From: Rhizopus arrhizus
Lineage: Eukaryota > Mucoromycota > Mucoromycetes > Mucorales > Rhizopodaceae
Assembly (NCBI GenBank): GCA_024220505.1
Contig: JAKZZE010000028.1
Location: forward strand, 434,001-498,000
Direction of reading: 5' to 3'
DNA length: 64,000 nt
Below the pieces are notes generated by a model, which was not told the origin of the DNA, searched no databases, and saw nothing but the letters and a program-made list of their open reading frames with translations. Positions 12,044 through 24,600 of the stretch are shown here, piece by piece. Within the stretch, counting starts at the first letter, position 1, and each line of letters begins with the position of its first letter. A program made the position numbers and the translations under genes.

Positions 12044-13366
12044 CTAAACAAGCCTGAATGTTGCTTCTAATGGAAAGATTTCTTCCCTTTCATCATGATA
12101 GACTCTCTTCCAAGTGGATTCAAGTTGGGGAGGAAGTTTCCAAGCACTTTCAGGATGAATCCAGTGACGAAGAAGATGACGACTATCATTAAATATAGCT
12201 TAATATACTATTCCTTATAATTAGTATATACACTTACGTGTTCTTAGGGCTATCTGTATAACCATCACGAGCATGGAAAATAGATAAATTGTTGATGTAT
12301 TGAATGTCTCCCTTTTGGAAATCAACACCCAAATTAAATTTCTCAGCTGTATAATGCAATGCATCCAAAGCTTCTGCTTGTGCTTCAGTAATCGGAGGAA
12401 TGTCTTCTCTTCTAGGATTCTTTCCAAAGCCTGTAAAGTTACGACGAGCATATTGAATGATGAGCTTGTTATCAACATAGTACAAAAGAGGTCGCAAGAC
12501 ATAAGGTTCCTTTTCTTTGTTCAAATCACTATGGCTAAACTATAAGAAAAAGAGAAAAAAAAAAAAAAGATTTGACAACTAAAGCTTACGTTTGGAATGG
12601 CCAATCATTAGCCAAGGTGTGGATCAAATCAGGGCGTGTTTTCGCAAGTTCATTATAAACTGTCCAACTAGAAGCGATACGAGACTTGCCTCCTTCTTCT
12701 GCTACTCCAAGGGCATAAAGAGATATTATATCGCCCAAATCTGTATGATATACTTGATGATCATTTGTAAAAGCAGGAGCAACGATATCATCAAGTCCCT
12801 TTTCTGGAACAAGATCCTTAATATGAGCTATAAATCAAAAAATGAATATTACAATCATGCATAAAATATAAATCTAATGTACCAATTGAATGAAGTCCTT
12901 GAAGACCGCGTTTACCAACCCAGGCAGAAACACCAGTATAAGCAATGATGTTTTGCACCCTTGTATATTTGTCAGGATTTAAACCACGTACAACTACGAA
13001 TCCTCTACCATCCAATACATGTTTCTCTATTAATTCCTTCAACTTAGGACCAAGGTTTGGAAGAGGGAAGGTTTCTTTGTTGATTTCACTCAATGGTTTC
13101 TCAGTTGCTTCAAAATCATGAACAGCTTTATCGACTTCTTCAAGTTCTTGTTCAGTCAACTGATAAACCCATTCGGATTCCTTTCCTTCATAATCAGAGC
13201 CTTTCCATAATTTAGGACCCTCTAATTGAGCAGGGAAGCCTTCAGGAAGGTCATTTTCCAGTTGCTCATTAGCCAAGCGACGAGCGGTACGTTGCTTGTA
13301 GTTCTTAAGGTCAGGTAAGTAAGTAATATCTGGTTGAGTAGCGTTTTGATATTGAAGGGTAGGCAT
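12044..13366 (-). CDS. TauD/TfdA-family Fe(II)/2-oxoglutarate dioxygenase
   Basis: Predicted non-haem iron oxygenase that hydroxylates small acids such as taurine or alkyl sulfonates while decarboxylating 2-oxoglutarate. About 390 residues in four exons. N-terminal segment, then GRGFVVVRGLNPD (typical of the fold), YHTDLGD with the iron-binding H-x-D pair, RIASSWTVYNEL, YARRNFTGFG, then FQKGDIQYINNLSIFHARDGY and the distal iron His and substrate Arg region in RHLLRHWI. The start is the only Met before the open frame at 13366. It is tail-to-tail with CDC7 (stop-to-stop about 130 bases) and divergent from the methionine-permease-like gene. Substrate is not determined by sequence. Fungal relatives are often annotated as taurine dioxygenases, but other sulfonates or unrelated acids are possible. 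Confidence 0.92.
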
Positions 13367-14156
13367 GATTTAAGGGGAATAAAAGTTAAATTTAAAATAA
13401 TGCATTGTTCTCAATATATACTGAAAAATATTTCTTGTTTTATGCAGTAAGTCCTTTGATTAATAATAAATGCAGTCAATAAAGCTTGTTTTGACGCCAT
13501 TTTGTGTTAATGCTAATTCCCTATCACGCAATTCCCAAACATAAGCAACATGATTAAGCAAGCTCTCACTCTCACTTTATCTCTTTCTTAATTTAATACA
13601 TGACTTTCACATATCAAAGACTATTCTCTTGCTATCTCTTTGCATCGTAATTATAAAAAAAAAAGAATTTGAATAAAGGAGGGATTTGACCATATCATTT
13701 TTTCTTGTTTTTTATTATTATTCTTTTTGTAACAAAAGCCTTGTATTTTTTCAATCTCGTAGGGTTTAAACATAGCAAAGTTGATATTTGTATTTTTTCA
13801 AGTGTATAAACTACAATTTCAGATGAAGCCAATGTTGCTTTACTCGTTACACGTGATACTTTAAAGTTTATCTCAAAATTCAATGCTATAATGATATAAT
13901 CAAGTGTAACCACAGGATAATCCACCTCTCTCATCCTCACGCAGTTTATACAAAGATAAAAAATCAAAAAAAATCTCTAACTAAAAAAAAACCCCCCTCT
14001 TGATAGCATCCTATTACTATTTTTTATTTTTTTTATTTGGTATAATCGCGTAACTTTGCCAGAAAAGAGGTTATCGATTTGGGAATAAAAGTGATACATT
14101 GCGTCTTTGTTTTGTATAAATACTTATCCTTTTACTTTATATTTTACTGATTAATA
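13367..14156. promoter_or_regulatory. Divergent promoter region, dioxygenase / amino acid permease
   Basis: About 790 A/T-rich bases between divergent starts. A TATAAATA box at 14115-14122 is 35 bases before the permease ATG. Otherwise only A, T and short C runs were seen. Confidence 0.55.
14115..14122 (+). promoter_or_regulatory. TATA box of permease gene
   Basis: TATAAATA, 35 bases upstream of the ATG at 14157. Confidence 0.5.
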
Positions 14157-16222
14157 ATGTCTTCAGAGACTTCCTTTTCTACTAATGATAGTAGCAGTGA
14201 TAAAAAACCACAGCAAATTGAAAACTTGTCTCCTCTTGCTGTTGGAGATCAAAGACTGAATCGTCATTTAGGTTATTTTAGTGGAACTATGATCAATGGT
14301 AATATTTTGAACAATTGTGCTCTTTTACTCACCCTTTAAAAAGTGGGCCAAATCATCGGGACTGGTATCTTTTCTAATCCATCCTATATCCTGACACATT
14401 GTGGATCTGGTGGAATGATGCTGATTCTTTGGCTGGTTGGTGCTACTTTTGCTGCTACGGGTGTTTGGAGTTATATTGAGCTTGGTACTATGGTAAACAT
14501 AAGAAGTATTTCCAAAATATATTTTTCAACATGATTTACCATAATTCATAGCTTCCTCGAAGGTAAATGTTTCCCCTTTTTTATTACAGTTGGTTTATTT
14601 AAACCGTATAAACAATGCAATAGTGGTGGCGAACAAGAATACTTGGCCAATCAATACCCCAATCCAAAAGAATTAATATCATTTGTATTTCTGATCGTTG
14701 TTGGGATACTAGGAAGAGGATCTGGTTTGGCAAATGTACAAATTAAAATACACTTGTGTACATGTAGGATATCTAACGTCGTTTTTTGTACACACAGGGT
14801 GCCAATGCGTTTGGAAGCAATATGATCTATGCCATCGGTGGGTCAGGTTACGTTAATCATTGGGGTGCTCGAGGATTTGCTGGTACGTAGCTCATGAGTA
14901 TTGTGTTGACTAGATTAATAAAATTCGAATTAGTCTTTTGCTTGACATTTTGGCTGGTATTGAACATTGTTTCTGCTAAAACGGCCATTCGTGCCAACAA
15001 CGTTTTCACCCTTCTTAAAATTGCGCTTCTTGTTCTTCTTATCTGTGTAGGTTTTGCTGGACTCGCTGGACGATTCCCTAATCAGCCTGATTTGTCAATT
15101 AATTTCTCTTTTAATGAAACTACGGATAACGCTGGATCATATGCCTCTGCTATTTATTATGTCGTGTACGCTTATGGTGGTTGGTATAATCTTAATTACA
15201 TTCTTGATGAGCTCAAAGATCCTATCAAGAATCTTCCAAGATGTGCTGTCTCTGCACTTACTTTAACGACAATTCTTTATATTCTTGCCAATATTGGTAA
15301 TTTATACTTGAATGTAAAAATCAGCCTTCTCATCTAATTCTTTTTTTCTTCCTTCATCTAGCTTATCTCTCAGTTTTGCCATTAGCTGTCATCAAGTCCT
15401 CAGAACTCACAGTGGCCGCTAACTTATTTAATGCTTCTTTGGGTGGTGTATTTGGTGGTCGTGTTCTTCCTGTTCTTGTCGGGATGTCCTCATTTGGATT
15501 TGTTGGTGTCATTTTTTATTCTGGGTCAAGAGTCGTTTTGGAGGCATCCCGTAAAGGCTACTTGCCCTATGATCGATTCTTTTCTAAACTACATCCTGGC
15601 TTACAAACTCCTATACATTCCTTGATCTTGCTGTATATCATCTCTCTGATCTTTTTATTAGCACCTCCTCCAGGTACAGTGTTTCAGTTTATCGTTGCAT
15701 TTGCTGGCTATGGTGGTTATTTCTTTTCAGCCTTAAGTGTCATTGGGATTTTTATTCTACGCAAAACACAACCTGATATCAAACGCCCTTACAAGGTTCC
15801 TACGGGTAAATTAGTATGTACAGTATAGATAGAGCGCTAATATAGTTTATGTGATAGTTGTTGCGCTTGTGTTCATTGTTATTTGCTTTTATACACTAGT
15901 CTTTGTGTTTGTGCCGCCTGTATCTCCTCCTTCTGGATATCCTTATTGGCGTAAGTCATCTCAACTAAAACAAAAGCTTTCAGAGTAGCAAAAGTTTTAA
16001 CTTGTGTAAATAGTTCCTTACACTCTTATGATCATCGTTGGCTTACTCTCCGTAGTTCTTTGGTACTATAAGATTCAGTATAAAGACGCGCTTTCAACTT
16101 CATATAATGCTGAAATCAGCGTGGATGGAAAACAGGAATTGTTTGATGAAATTTATGAAGGATATGGAAGTTTTGAAACGGACCATGACAATAAAACAGT
16201 GAAGAAAGTGGGCTTAAAGTAA
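14157..16222 (+). CDS. APC-family amino acid permease, MUP1-like
   Basis: Twelve-helix plasma-membrane amino acid importer of the LAT-like branch, where yeast Mup1 (high-affinity methionine) sits. After a polar N-tail, helix 1 reads VGQIIGTGIFSNPSYIL, the unwound substrate-binding GTGIF motif. Helix 2 follows with SYIELGTM, then a PRSGGEQEYLA-type loop, NIVSAKTAIRANNVFTLLKIALL, YAYGGWYNLNYILDELKDPIKNLPR (the signature after helix 6) and SRVVLEASRKGYLPYDRFFSKLHPGLQTPIHSLIL. The C-tail is acidic and ends at 16222. About eight short introns. The GTGIFSNP and YGGWYNLNYILDE blocks support a MUP1/LAT-type call over the yeast AAP family. Substrate specificity, methionine or otherwise, is inferred. 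Confidence 0.92.
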
Positions 16223-17331
16223 AAAAGAAAAAGAAGGGATTTTCTTTCTAAATAAAGCTCAAGAATCAATGTATATAACTATACTTACATCCCTTTAATG
16301 ATAAAGCATATCATTTTGTCGTTTATTAACATATACACAATAAAACATCACTACTTTGAATGTAATTAATGACTAATTGAAAAAAGGCGCATTGTTTTTG
16401 TTCTGATAGTTTGAGATTAGATTTATGAATAATTCTATTTTGTGCTCTCAACTCGATTGTTTTTAGTAGAAATTGCCAAAAATCTCATCTGAAGAATACA
16501 TAAAGCTTAACAAAAGACAAAAATAAATATATAATCAAAACAGGTATGCGATAATGATAATGTTTGTGCATGCCTGTAGAATGATGGAGGTGAGTCCAGT
16601 AAAGTTATATAGTTTTTAAAGAATATTGAAATTTTCCAATTTAAACGTATTCTCTCTTGACAAGAAAAATTTTTGCTAGTAAATACATGTAAGTTAACAT
16701 TTAATTCAATGATACTCAGTATGTAATTTTCTTACAATAGCTATCCTAAAGACTGACTTTATAGGCATGCCTATTTTGAGCTTTCTGCATTTTCCTGTAA
16801 ACTTACATTAAAATATTAGTAATATAACTGAAAAGAATCATGATATTAATAATCAATGGCACATCTAATTCTTTGGAGTATTTTTTATGCAAACTGGCTA
16901 CTTAAAAACATAAGGTTTTTTGTGTATAACTTGAGCTTAATATTTTTGTAATCTTGTTTTTTTTTAAAAAAAAAATTGTAGGTGCAATTTTCATAAATTA
17001 TTGTCATTTATTCATGTGTTGTTGCTTTACTGAAAGTGCCTTGGACTGAAAGCTTTAAAAAATAATCATATGAACCAGGATGTACGAGCACACAGATATG
17101 TTACACGATGACATATATCGCAATTGTTGATGCTGATTATGCAATAAGCATGGATCATCCGCTCCAAAAAGTAATTGAAGATAAACTTTAATGGGTTGAA
17201 CATTTAAGGTTAATTTAATAGAATGAGAAAAATGCGTAATAATGCAAAGAATAGGTGCAATATATCAGATTGTATATAAAAATGATAAAAAGCTTTTTTT
17301 ATGTCCTTGTTATAATAGCAAACCTACCATC
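16223..17331. other. Intergenic region before flavin monooxygenase
   Basis: About 1.1 kb of A/T-rich sequence without protein-like frames. The only clear element is the TATA box at 17273-17283. Confidence 0.5.
17273..17283 (+). promoter_or_regulatory. TATA box of flavin monooxygenase gene
   Basis: TATATAAAAAT, 59 bases before the ATG at 17332. An earlier in-frame Met at 17242 lies upstream of this box, which argues for the later start. Confidence 0.5.
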
Positions 17332-19267
17332 ATGCCTGTCGAGAACATCACAACCAAAGTACATTGGACATCAAATAAAACAATAGATCAAACACTGATT
17401 AAAACAAAACAAGCTAAATATGATGCTACTTCTTTTGAATCCAATACCTCTTTTCAATTTAAGCAAAGAGTAAAAAAAGTGGCTATTATTGGAGCTGGTC
17501 CTGCTGGTGTATGTATATCAATGTAATATTAACATGGATTAATCAATAATAATTTTTTATTCTTTCTTTAAAGCTTCCTACAGCGAAACATTTATTAGAT
17601 GAGGGTTTGCAGGTTAAGATATTCGAAAGAAATGCCGCTTCTGGTGGAACATGGTAAAAATGAAAAGGCTTTATAGTAGTTTAATCTGTTCATTGCTTTG
17701 TTTTTGATGCCAGGATATTTAATGAAGATAAACCAATTAATCCTGAATTTCCTGCTGAAATACCAACTAAAGTTGTCAAACCTAGTCTTCCACCAAGCAA
17801 TGCCCAGTTACCTGTGAAGCAAATCAAACGCATTGATGAAAAGGGAGTAAAAGAAGAGCTTTTACGACTTACACCGCCAACACCTTGCTATCGTTCTTTG
17901 AGAAATAATGTGCCCACACCATTACTTAAGTATAAAAATTTTGAATGGAGAAAGGATACGGTAAAAAGCGATATTAAAGAATATCCTGTTATCTAACAAA
18001 TAGTCTTTAGCCTTGGTTCACGACACATGAGAAAATCTTGGAATATCTACAAGACTATTCTTCGCATTTCAAGCTCGATGATATCACTGAATACAATACA
18101 TCTGTAGAAAAACTCACAGAATTACCAAATCAGTCGGGCTGGAATGTCTTGACAAAGTCTGCAACTGTTTTGCATCGAGATAACAGTGTGCAAATTGAAT
18201 GGAAGGAAGAGGTATATAACCAACTTTATATAAAAGAGTAATTAAAATTGATTTTTTTCTTTCTTATAAGCATTTTGATGCTGTTGTAGTTGCTACTGGT
18301 CATTATCATGCTCAATATGTTCCCAATTTCTCGGGATTGGCGGAATGGAGAACACAGTGGCCAAAAAATGTGATTCATTCAAAAGAATACAGAGACCCTG
18401 ATATGTTTAAAGATAAGGTATTGGATGCTAATTCTTCTCATATGATTAAAGCATCCTGCTAATCATAATTAACCTTAGAACGTTCTTTTGATTGGAAACG
18501 GAACCTCTGCTCTCGATATTGCGCGAGATATCCATAAACATGCTAAAAATATTTATAACTCGGTTAGGGAAAGCACTCATCAATTTGATGAAAAGTATTT
18601 GAAGTTGAGAGAAGAATTAGCCAAATTTTTACCAAAAAAAGTACAAAGGGTGGCACACGTTAAAGAGTTTAAGGAGCATCAAACAAAGAAAGATATCCAA
18701 GACGCTGTGGTGGAGCTAATTGATGGGACCAAAATAACTGACTTGGACTATGTGATTATTTGCACTGGTTATCTTTTCAGTTTCCATTTCTTGGAAGATC
18801 TACATGACGATGAAGAAGTTAGCCCAAAGCGAAAATTTAATGTTGATCAAGAGCGTGTTCTAGTAAAAGATGGATCACAGGTGTTTAACCTGCATAAAGA
18901 CATATTTTATATACCTAACCCTACACTCAGCTTTGTTGGCATTCCTTTCCACATAGCTACATTCTCTCTATTTGAATTCCAATCTTATGCTGTAGCCCGT
19001 GTTTACTCTGGAGCTGCTAAACTTCCTGAAGAAAAGGCGATGAGAGCTGAATGGTATGAGCGAGCACATCGAAAAGGCCTGGGCAGAGAGTTCCATGCAT
19101 TGGGTTCAGAACTTGAGTTAACTTACATCAAAGACATTGTGCAATGGTTGAATGAAGATGGCAAAGCATTGAAAAAGCCAACCATAACAGAACATGATGA
19201 AGAGTGGATAAATATTAGAAACAATAGCCTGGCGGCCCTCAAGAAGTCTTTAAACATTACTGATTAA
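17332..19267 (+). CDS. Flavin-containing monooxygenase (FMO family)
   Basis: FAD- and NADPH-dependent enzyme that oxygenates soft nucleophiles (amines, thiols, sulfides). The FAD-binding GAGPAG motif is at about residue 55. FERNAASGGTW follows, then PCYRSLRNNVPTPLL with a typical pre-NADP segment, VVVATGHYHAQYVPNFSGL (ATG-H-type motif plus the F-x-G part of the FMO signature), HSKEYRDP, and the NADPH Rossmann motif IGNGTSALDIARDI. The C-terminal half has VIICTGYLFSF and FVGIPFHIATFSLFEFQ. Five introns, the last exon 18488-19267 being by far the longest. The start at 17332 (MPVENIT) is preferred over 17242 because the TATA box lies between them. Yeast Fmo1 oxidises thiols such as glutathione; a similar role here is only a suggestion. 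Confidence 0.93.
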
Positions 19268-19792
19268 TAAAATATAGCGCTTTTACTTTTCTTTTATATA
19301 TAATCCCTTTTTTATAAGAAAAATAGAATGAATAGTAATGTTATAGGATTAGTTTGTCCAATAAACTATACAATATATAAATATAGTATACCTATAACTT
19401 ATTCATTTGTGCTCAAATTGTATGCTTACTTCAATAGCAGAAGTTAATATTTTAAGACCTTGGATGCACTAGATCAAGCGAATCTCTTTTAAACAGCCTG
19501 CTTGTTCATTTCGGATAATTTTTTTAATCCTTGAAGTTCATTAACGACTTAATTATTTTATACTCTGTTTCCGAGTATTATTTTAACGTAATCCTTTACT
19601 AGTTTCTTCACTAACTGTACTTTTGAGGAAGGTATATCACCCCCCCCCCTTTGTTTTCATTACATTATCTGAAATAGTCACAAGCTCGATAAAAGTAAGT
19701 ACATTTGATTTTATTAAGAATAAATACGGTATTATGTATACATAGAGACGAGCAAGCCATTGAAGCCCATGGTCCTTAGAAATGGAAACATT
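19268..19792. other. Convergent intergenic region
   Basis: About 525 bases between the stop codons of the FMO and MFS genes. Contains a run of 10 C at 19640-19649. No coding signal seen. Confidence 0.5.
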
Positions 19793-21639
19793 CTATATCC
19801 TAAACTGGTAATCCAAACGATCTGAACCTTCTGCCTTTGTATTTTTAATATAGTCCTCCTTTTGAGATTCAGTTAGACTATTCCATTTCTTGGTACGATA
19901 TTTGTTTGTCAGCACATAGCGTGTATGTTGGAATAATAAAAGGACAGCAGTACTAAGTGCAATACCAAAGATAGCCCAATTTCCTTTAATGAATCTTGGA
20001 GAATCACTCTCCTCTGTTATCGTGTAGGAAAAAAAGGATTAATAAACACTGATAATGATATGTTTATAAAACTTACGATATATTTGCGATCCAGGCACAC
20101 TACATATATTAGCAGCCCCAATAACAGCACCAAGAGCAAGAATACGTTTGCCATGAGGAGCTACATTTGAAGCCATCCAAGCAATGTGCATACCATGAAA
20201 TAAAGGAGCAGCAGCATCAAATAACGCGGCTGCATAAAAGTTCCATCGTCCAGCGTCGTTGGGTAAGACTATCAGTGCAAGGTAGCTTGCCATTGACCAC
20301 AAACAACTTATAAGAGAATGGAAAGCATAGTAGCCTCTCTTATCAGCACTTCTGGCAATTAATATAGAGAAAACAAGATTGATTATATTTGCAGGTACTG
20401 TCAACAAGTTGCTAGTCGTAACCGAGAAGCCATATCCTGTAATAAGCTTTGGCAAATACGTTGAAATTGGAGTAGTGTGCATAAAACTTGTAAACGTAAT
20501 TAAGAGATGCGTCCAAAGCTTTGTATCCAAAAGAGCGATTTTAACATCATGCCATGTTACATTTACATTCTGTTCAGTGTTGTACTTGTCCTCTTCTATT
20601 ATTCTAGTCACCGCGATAGAAGCTTCACGTTCCGTAAACCAGCCATTCTTACTACGGAGAAGGCCTTTTGTTATAGCTGGGCTTGCAGGCAAATAAAATC
20701 TAGAGAGTTAAATATGAGCCTGTGCAACTCTTTAATTTGTTTTCTTATTTGTTTTCCTTACATAGCAATGAACCCAACAATTTGTGTAATTATACCATCA
20801 ATAAGAAACAACCACTTCCAACCATAAAGTCCAGCAACACCCTCTAGATTAAAAATACCAAAGGAAATTAGTCCAGAAAAGGCAGAAGCAAAAGATTGGA
20901 TGCCCCAAAACCAAGAAAGACGCGTAGCAAGTTCTGAAGCTTTGTACCATGTAGAAAAGTATAGTAGACAGGAAGGAATAAAGCCGGCTTCAGTAATGGC
21001 AATAAAAATACGTATAATAAGATATCCACCATAATTCTACATTTTTTGTTATTATCAAAAATGATAAGTTCATTGATGAATTTTGAATTTGTACTTAAAC
21101 ATACGCGTAGAAATATATGACTCCAGGTTGTTATAGCCCATGAAAACATCAGAAATGGAATCCATATATGAGGGCCGATTCGCTTAGCTATCGGATTCGT
21201 TATCAATGTAATCACAGTGAACGCTATGGAATAAACAAGCGTTGCCGTATTAACACCTGTGATGTTAAATCCCAACTCCTCTGGCATATTGTCGGATATA
21301 GCGTTAGCTATGATAAGTAGAAGGTTAGTTTATTGATGTATTGAAAATAATAAACTTACATATATTGGTTCTATCCATATTCATAACAAATGTCATAAGC
21401 AGTACAAAAGACATTAACCTGGTATCTATCTTGAAAAGAACTCTTTTTTCTTCTTCTTCCGTCCACTTGAGACCCGGTACATAACCTTTTATGCTGCCTT
21501 CATACTCGTCACTTGAATATGTGAATGAATTTGTAGAAGATTTTTCTAGTTTGTCAATATCCTTTATTTGATCTGTTTTCACTTGGATTTTTTCATTAAC
21601 AAGTGCTGGAATACTTTTTTCGTCGCTTAATACACCCAT
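19793..21639 (-). CDS. MFS transporter, anion:cation symporter (Dal5/allantoate permease) family
   Basis: Twelve-helix proton-coupled importer of organic anions. About 510 residues. Acidic N-tail, then KRVLFKIDTRLMSFVLLMTFVMNMDRTNI, the Dal5-family start of helix 1 with its conserved Asp-Arg-x-Asn. ATLVYSIAF follows, then RIFIAITEAGFIPSCLLYFSTWY (the helix 4 R-x-x-x-G-x-x-E-A-G-type signature), LFLIDGIITQIVGFIAMFYLPASP (helix 6 into the central loop) and SFMHTTPISTYLPKLITGYGFS. The C-half ends in Lys-rich sequence and stops at 19795-19793. About five introns. Known family members carry allantoate, nicotinate, biotin, cysteine or sulfonates (yeast Soa1). The specific substrate cannot be read from the sequence. 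It converges with the FMO gene. Confidence 0.92.
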
Positions 21640-24600
21640 GTAAATATCAATGTAATGTTTTTAAGGTAACTTAAAAAACAGAAAAAGAGAGAGGGAAGAT
21701 CTGGTTTCTTTTTTATAACAATCAAACATCTTGTAGTTGATGGTTTTTCGATTAAGTTTGAGTACAATATTCACTGAAAAAATACAAGATTCTACACCAT
21801 AATTAAAATTGATTGTGCAATTTCTGCCAGTAGAAGACCACTGGCATGAATTGTTCTTCTTATCTTGCTACACAAATAACAAAGCAAAAGATGTATTCAA
21901 AGTCAGAATAGTATTTTTGTGCAATGATAAAATTAGCCAAGTGTCTCGCGCCATTTTTCGACATATTGTCTATGATTTCGATTACTTTTGGAAATGAGAT
22001 GTGTGAAACCTGCTTAATGAGAGTCTATCTTTTATATTCATTTAATTTTTTTATCTGTAACAATAACTACACTTGATCTACAAAGTCTGGTTGTGACGCT
22101 CGAGTTGCAGGGTTTTATTTCTAAATTTGTGGAAATTATATAATGAAAAAAATTATTGCATATTTTTTGTACAAACTATATCTTGCCTGTTAAAAAACGA
22201 TATACATGACGCTATCTTTCTGATGAAGATGTAGCAATTATTAAAGAAATATCGTCATAAACAATATGATGACCGCAATGCCAATCACGGTTTTTTTTCT
22301 ATTTTTGATTGGTTAAAGCACAGTTCAAGTTGTTTCTAACTTACTCTAACTTAAAAATATACCATAAATGATCAAATTGTTCATAATCAGTCTTTACATT
22401 ATAAAAATTAAGCTCTTCGGCACAATAAAAAACTGCCCAGTAGAATTTAATATCTCATGGTCACTCAAATTTAAACACAAATGAGATAATAAACTTAAAG
22501 GAAGCTTTTTAAGCTTCAAGAACGGTTTATTAGCTTGGATCTTTATTATGCTGTGATAATAACTTGAACACTATGACACATGCATCGTGCAGATATTGTC
22601 TTTTCTAATTCATCTATTATCACAAACAACAACTGTCAAAACTTTTTTGTCAGTAAGAATTAGGTTAGTAGGATGTACTATCAACAAAACAGAACAAAAC
22701 GTTGCAGCAGAATACAAAGACAGATGATAATATCATAGATGCTAGCAAGTCTTGGATAATAAAAATGATATATCTATTGAGATGAAAAGTCATAGACAAT
22801 TAATTAAAGAAGGGTATATCTATTAACTTTGTTTGTCCACAAGAATCAAACTCTATTTGGGGTGATGGTGGGTTTTTGGATGATTTTTAAGGTCACGAGG
22901 GAATAATAGATTCATAACAATTAATATTGACAAATACGTGATGCGGAGGTATACATAAATCATTATGCTCAACAGGCATAGATAAATCACCACTGTTCTT
23001 TATTATTATGATAATGTTTTCATAAACATAAATTGTTTACCATCTTATTATTTCTTTAGGCTTTTATTTTAAGTATCATATTGGTATACATATTAGTTGC
23101 CTAACCTTTTGATTAAACGAATTATTTAAAGAGAGATTATTGAGTATTTTCAGCTATTTTTTTTTATTGGCATTGCTAATATATGATGATATGCATTATG
23201 TCATGGTGCTAGTGACTTTTTGGTTTCTTAAAATATTTATGTTATTGCTGTTCATAAATTCGTTTCTACACTTGTCAATCAGGTTGTTTAATGTTTCATC
23301 AACTGATCCCTTCGGGAAGTAATAGGTGATATTTTCAACTTTCTTGGTGTACACATTCGAAAGAAAATCAAAAAAAAAGTTGATATTTGACGACATGCAT
23401 CGTCAGCTGAAATACTATATCCCACATTCGGAAGTATACATAGGGTGAATATAGTTGCTGGCTGTTTAAGCCTGCTCTTTGGTAAATTTGGGAGAAATTC
23501 ATAAGAAGTAGAGCAATAGTGAAAAACAGGCATTAATTGTCTTCAATTGTCAAATATTTATTGTTGTGATGGTCTTGTTTATAAAACTATCAACTTTTAT
23601 TTGTTAAAAAAAAGTGTTGATATTGCATCTAAATTGGTTTGTAACAATATATTATAACTTTTGGGATTAATGTTTACAGCGTTCTCTACGTTTGGAAAAA
23701 ATAAACAATTTGCCAGTGACGAGAATGTTGAAGTTTTTGGTACTAATATTCAATTTACTTATAGGCATTCTATCTTCTGATTTTCCCAAGATACAAATTT
23801 TCAAACCCTTATACTATCTCATGGTGTTGTCCATTTCTTCTAGGAAAGAGTCCCCACTCTTTTCCAAGCGTGTATATTCATAGCTATCCCCGTAAATATA
23901 TTTCCGCCGACAAAACTAATAATGAGAACACTTCAAATGTAATTATCGTGCCAATGAAATGATCGATGGTTCTTTCATATTCCCAATTATAGTTAACTTC
24001 ATTCTCTAAACTTGAGGTCAAAATAACAAATGAGCTAAGTCTTTGAATCATGTTTAGGCATTTACTTTTCTGTACTTGGCTATCCAAATTTGGATTCAAA
24101 AATGAAACCGTTTTATTAATTGATTTGGTTGTCGAGAAAGTGGACCGCGGCATTACACTTGTTTTCATTAACTTGCGGGTCACTCTTGAGTAGGCTACCT
24201 GAGTGTATACATATTAATGAAGTTGCATTTATTGTATTTTGATCTTTATTCAACGCCATATTCACATGTTCTTATCTAAGCTCATTCATTCAATAAACAG
24301 CTCTTATTCTTTTAAACTGTAAATCAGGATCATAAAAAACATTTTCACGGCCTTTTTCAATAGTGAGGTCTAATTTTCGCTTTTGACTATTTTTTGACAT
24401 AATAATCTTGCTTTAACAGCGATATCGACCGAAAGGTTCAGGTGATTTAAAGCCACGGACCTTATTGTCACAAATAGTACAGTTGAAATAGTTATAACTG
24501 TTAGCGTCCATTGTAAGAACAACTGTGTAAGAATACAAGGCTTAGCTTTAGATAAAAATAGTACTGCTAAGGAGGAATGTATTTACTGCCATGATTTTCG

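Noticed and set aside
17242..17331. Upstream Met for the flavin monooxygenase
   Set aside because: It lies before the TATA box at 17273-17283, and the extra 30 residues do not resemble an FMO start or a clear targeting signal.
23380..23410. Near palindrome GACGACATGCATCGTC
   Set aside because: Imperfect and isolated. No element boundaries or target duplication found around it.
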